DNA of 25,013 nucleotides from NCBI GenBank assembly GCA_964571815.1, contig CAZNDN010000055.1, positions 1 to 25,013 of the forward strand, written 5' to 3'. This document shows, one piece after another, positions 23,188 to 25,013 of the stretch. Under the pieces are notes generated by a model, which had not been told where the DNA came from, did no database searches, and saw nothing but the letters and a program-made list of their open reading frames with translations. The first letter of the stretch is position 1. The number at the start of each line of letters is the position of its first letter. Position numbers and translations under genes: made by a program. The stretch is from CAZNDN01 sp964571815. Lineage in GTDB: Bacteria > Fibrobacterota > Chitinivibrionia > Chitinivibrionales > WJKA01.

Positions 23188-25013
23188 AGAAGTCGATCGG
23201 ATTGACAAGCGTCTTCTGTATCTCCGCGGGCGCGATGATCAGCTCCGGTCTTTTCGTGCTTCCGGGGCTTGCCTTCGACAGGGCGGGGCCCGCGGTCTTT
23301 CTGTCGTACCTGATTGCGGGGGCGGTGGCCCTTACAACGGTCCTGAGCCTCTCGGAGTTGATTACCGCCATGCCGAAGGCGGGGGGAGACTACTATTACG
23401 TCTCCCGTTCGTTCGGGCAGTTGTTCGGCACGGTCTCGGGCCTTCTCAGTTGGTTTGCGCTGTCGCTGAAGAGCGCGTTTGCGGTTATCGGCATTGCCGA
23501 GATTCTTTATCTGCTTTTCGGCGTCAATCTTCGTGTGGGCGCGGTTGTTCTTTCGGCGCTGTTTACGGCACTGAATCTGCTGGGCGTGCGGGAGGCGGTT
23601 CGGTTCCAGGTGGCGCTGGTATTCGCACTCTTTGTGATACTGCTGACCTTTTTCGCGCGGGGTTTGCAGGGTATCGACCTCGGGCGTTTCGAGCCGCTGC
23701 TTTCGCACGGGCTCAATTCGCTTTTTTCGACGGCGGGTTTTGTTTTTGTTTCGTTCGGCGGCGTGCTGACAACGGCAAGCATTGCCGGTGAGATCCGAAA
23801 TCCGTCAAGAAACGTACCCGCCGGGCTCATCGGTTCCACGCTTGCGGTCACCGCGTTGTATACGCTGGTCATATTTGTTGTGGTTGGAGTGGTTCCCGCC
23901 GAGCAGCTCGGGCGGTCTCTTGCTCCTCTGGCACTGGCCGGACGGGAGATCGGTGGGACGGTGATGTACACGGCCGTGGTGGTTGGTTCGATGCTGGCCT
24001 TTGTCACGACCGCCAACGGCGGTATCCTCACGGCTTCACGGTATCCGATTGCGCTTGCCGGCGACGGGATGTTGCCGGGAGCCTTCGGTAAGACAAGCGC
24101 GGCTCGACACACGCCGTTTGTTTCGATTATCGCCACGGGGACGCTGATCACCCTGTCGGTGCTGCTCAACCTCGATACACTGATCAAAGCAGCGTCGACC
24201 GTAATACTGCTCTCGAATATTTTTGCCCACCTTTCGGTTATTGTCATGCGGGAGAGTACGATAACGACGTACCGGCCGACGTACAAGGCGCCGTTGTATC
24301 CGTGGCTGCAGATAGCCGGGATCGTGATTTTCATTCTGCTCATCATTGACATGGGGCTCCAACCGATTCTTCTGAGTCTTCTGTTTGTATCCGTCGGCGT
24401 GGTTCTCTACTTCGTTCGCGGCGGCGCCGGCCGGGAGAGTATCTCGCCGGCGTTGATACATCTGGTGCAGCGGATTACCAATAAGGCGCTGGTGACCGAC
24501 GGCCTCCAGAAGGAGCTGCGCACGATCGTTGAAGACAGAGACGAGATAGTCAGGGATGAGTTTGACGGCATAATCGAGCAGTCGTGCTATCTTCCATTGG
24601 AGGGCAAGGTAGACCTGGAGACTCTGTGGTCCCGGATCGCGGCGGAGCTTCACCCGTGTCTACCTACACAGATGTCCGGCGAGGAACTGATCAAGCTTCT
24701 GAAAGAGCGAGAGGCCGAAAGCAGCACGGTTATCAGCGATTTCGCGGCTGTTCCCCACGTGGTGGTTGAAGGAACAGGTGTGTTCAAACTTGTTGTTGTG
24801 AAGGCCGGCGAGGGGATTGTGTTCGACGACAGGCATGATTCAATTCATGCCGTGTTCGTGCTCATCGGCTCCAAAGACAAGAGAAACCTTCATCTGCGCG
24901 CCCTTGCGGCCATTGCACAAGTCATTCAACATGGTGGATTCGAGAAGGAATGGCTTGCGGCGCGGAATCACCGGGAGCTTAAGGACCTGTTTCTGTTGAG
25001 CAAGAGACGAAGG
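23184..25013 (+). CDS. APC-family amino-acid permease fused to a PTS EIIA (PtsN-like) domain, 3'-truncated
   Basis: Open for 610 codons to the window edge; the stop is outside. ATG 23184 overlaps the lpxB stop and has AAGGAG 8 bases upstream. Residues 1 to about 415 form roughly twelve membrane segments of the APC type, with AGAMISSGLFVLPG (15-28) as the first-helix signature and SFGGVLTTASIAGEIRNPSR (190-209) as a conserved middle block. From about residue 460 a soluble domain matches type-2 EIIA proteins: DGIIEQSCYLPLEGKVDLE, ELIKLLKEREAESST, then AVPH with His525 where PtsN has its phosphorylated His (AIPH). A permease with its own phosphotransfer domain suggests uptake gated by the nitrogen-type PTS. 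Substrate unknown. Other family members carry USP domains at this position, but the PtsN pattern is better here. Confidence 0.85.
   Translation, partial: MKKSIGLTSVFCISAGAMISSGLFVLPGLAFDRAGPAVFLSYLIAGAVALTTVLSLSELITAMPKAGGDYYYVSRSFGQLFGTVSGLLSWFALSLKSAFAVIGIAEILYLLFGVNLRVGAVVLSALFTALNLLGVREAVRFQVALVFALFVILLTFFARGLQGIDLGRFEPLLSHGLNSLFSTAGFVFVSFGGVLTTASIAGEIRNPSRNVPAGLIGSTLAVTALYTLVIFVVVGVVPAEQLGRSLAPLALAGREIGGTVMYTAVVVGSMLAFVTTANGGILTASRYPIALAGDGMLPGAFGKTSAARHTPFVSIIATGTLITLSVLLNLDTLIKAASTVILLSNIFAHLSVIVMRESTITTYRPTYKAPLYPWLQIAGIVIFILLIIDMGLQPILLSLLFVSVGVVLYFVRGGAGRESISPALIHLVQRITNKALVTDGLQKELRTIVEDRDEIVRDEFDGIIEQSCYLPLEGKVDLETLWSRIAAELHPCLPTQMSGEELIKLLKEREAESSTVISDFAAVPHVVVEGTGVFKLVVVKAGEGIVFDDRHDSIHAVFVLIGSKDKRNLHLRALAAIAQVIQHGGFEKEWLAARNHRELKDLFLLSKRRR

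Noticed and set aside
1..25013. Mobile elements, CRISPR arrays, tRNA or rRNA genes, toxin-antitoxin or defence genes
   Set aside because: No transposase, integrase, direct-repeat array, tRNA-like cloverleaf or defence domain was seen on either strand.

Overview
This is a gene-dense, moderately GC-rich stretch of a diderm (Gram-negative) bacterium. Lipid-A disaccharide synthase (lpxB), dTDP-rhamnose and GDP-mannose enzymes and a GT9-like glycosyltransferase indicate an LPS or exopolysaccharide envelope. A Hanks kinase with an extracytoplasmic half, a DUF4388 protein, a SLBB-FecR-LCP fusion and a permease-EIIA fusion fit a poorly cultivated lineage of the FCB or Deltaproteobacteria-like kind (for example Krumholzibacteriota, Zixibacteria or Latescibacterota). 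That placement is inference. No rRNA, tRNA, IS element, integrase, phage gene or CRISPR array was seen.

Layout. 1-3.8 kb is the end of a polysaccharide cluster: a truncated BY-type tyrosine kinase with an unusual periplasmic tail, a SLBB-FecR-LCP fusion, a candidate terminator, and rfbD. 3.9-6.1 kb (minus strand) is a membrane GAF-GAF-GGDEF diguanylate cyclase. It diverges from a GT9-like gene at 6.2-7.3 kb. A near-consensus promoter at 7.3 kb drives an L,D-transpeptidase whose stop overlaps the start of an 873-residue, almost proline-free coiled-coil protein (to 11.2 kb). A 334-bp intergenic region with a G-quadruplex motif and hairpins precedes a tightly packed run: rel (RelA/SpoT), DUF4388, prs, vanZ-like, rluD (11.6-16.7 kb). 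A promoter at 16.7 kb precedes a 924-residue Ser/Thr kinase with LamG/DUF1080-like and TPR regions outside the membrane. A small minus-strand membrane ORF follows. Then a promoter with an overlapping palindrome leads into a PHP phosphoesterase, manC, lpxB and an amino-acid permease with a C-terminal PTS EIIA domain, which runs off the window end.

How the parts fit. Most genes concern building or sensing the envelope: polysaccharide export and attachment (BY-kinase, LCP-like), sugar precursors (RfbD, ManC), lipid A (LpxB), peptidoglycan cross-linking (L,D-transpeptidase). They sit among signalling proteins for c-di-GMP, (p)ppGpp, Ser/Thr and Tyr phosphorylation and PTS phosphotransfer. The best candidate for an undescribed system is the translationally coupled L,D-transpeptidase and long coiled-coil rod, possibly a cell-wall and cytoskeleton pair. 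Its transpeptidase carries the same kind of C-terminal NTF2-like domain as the tyrosine kinase 6.3 kb upstream.
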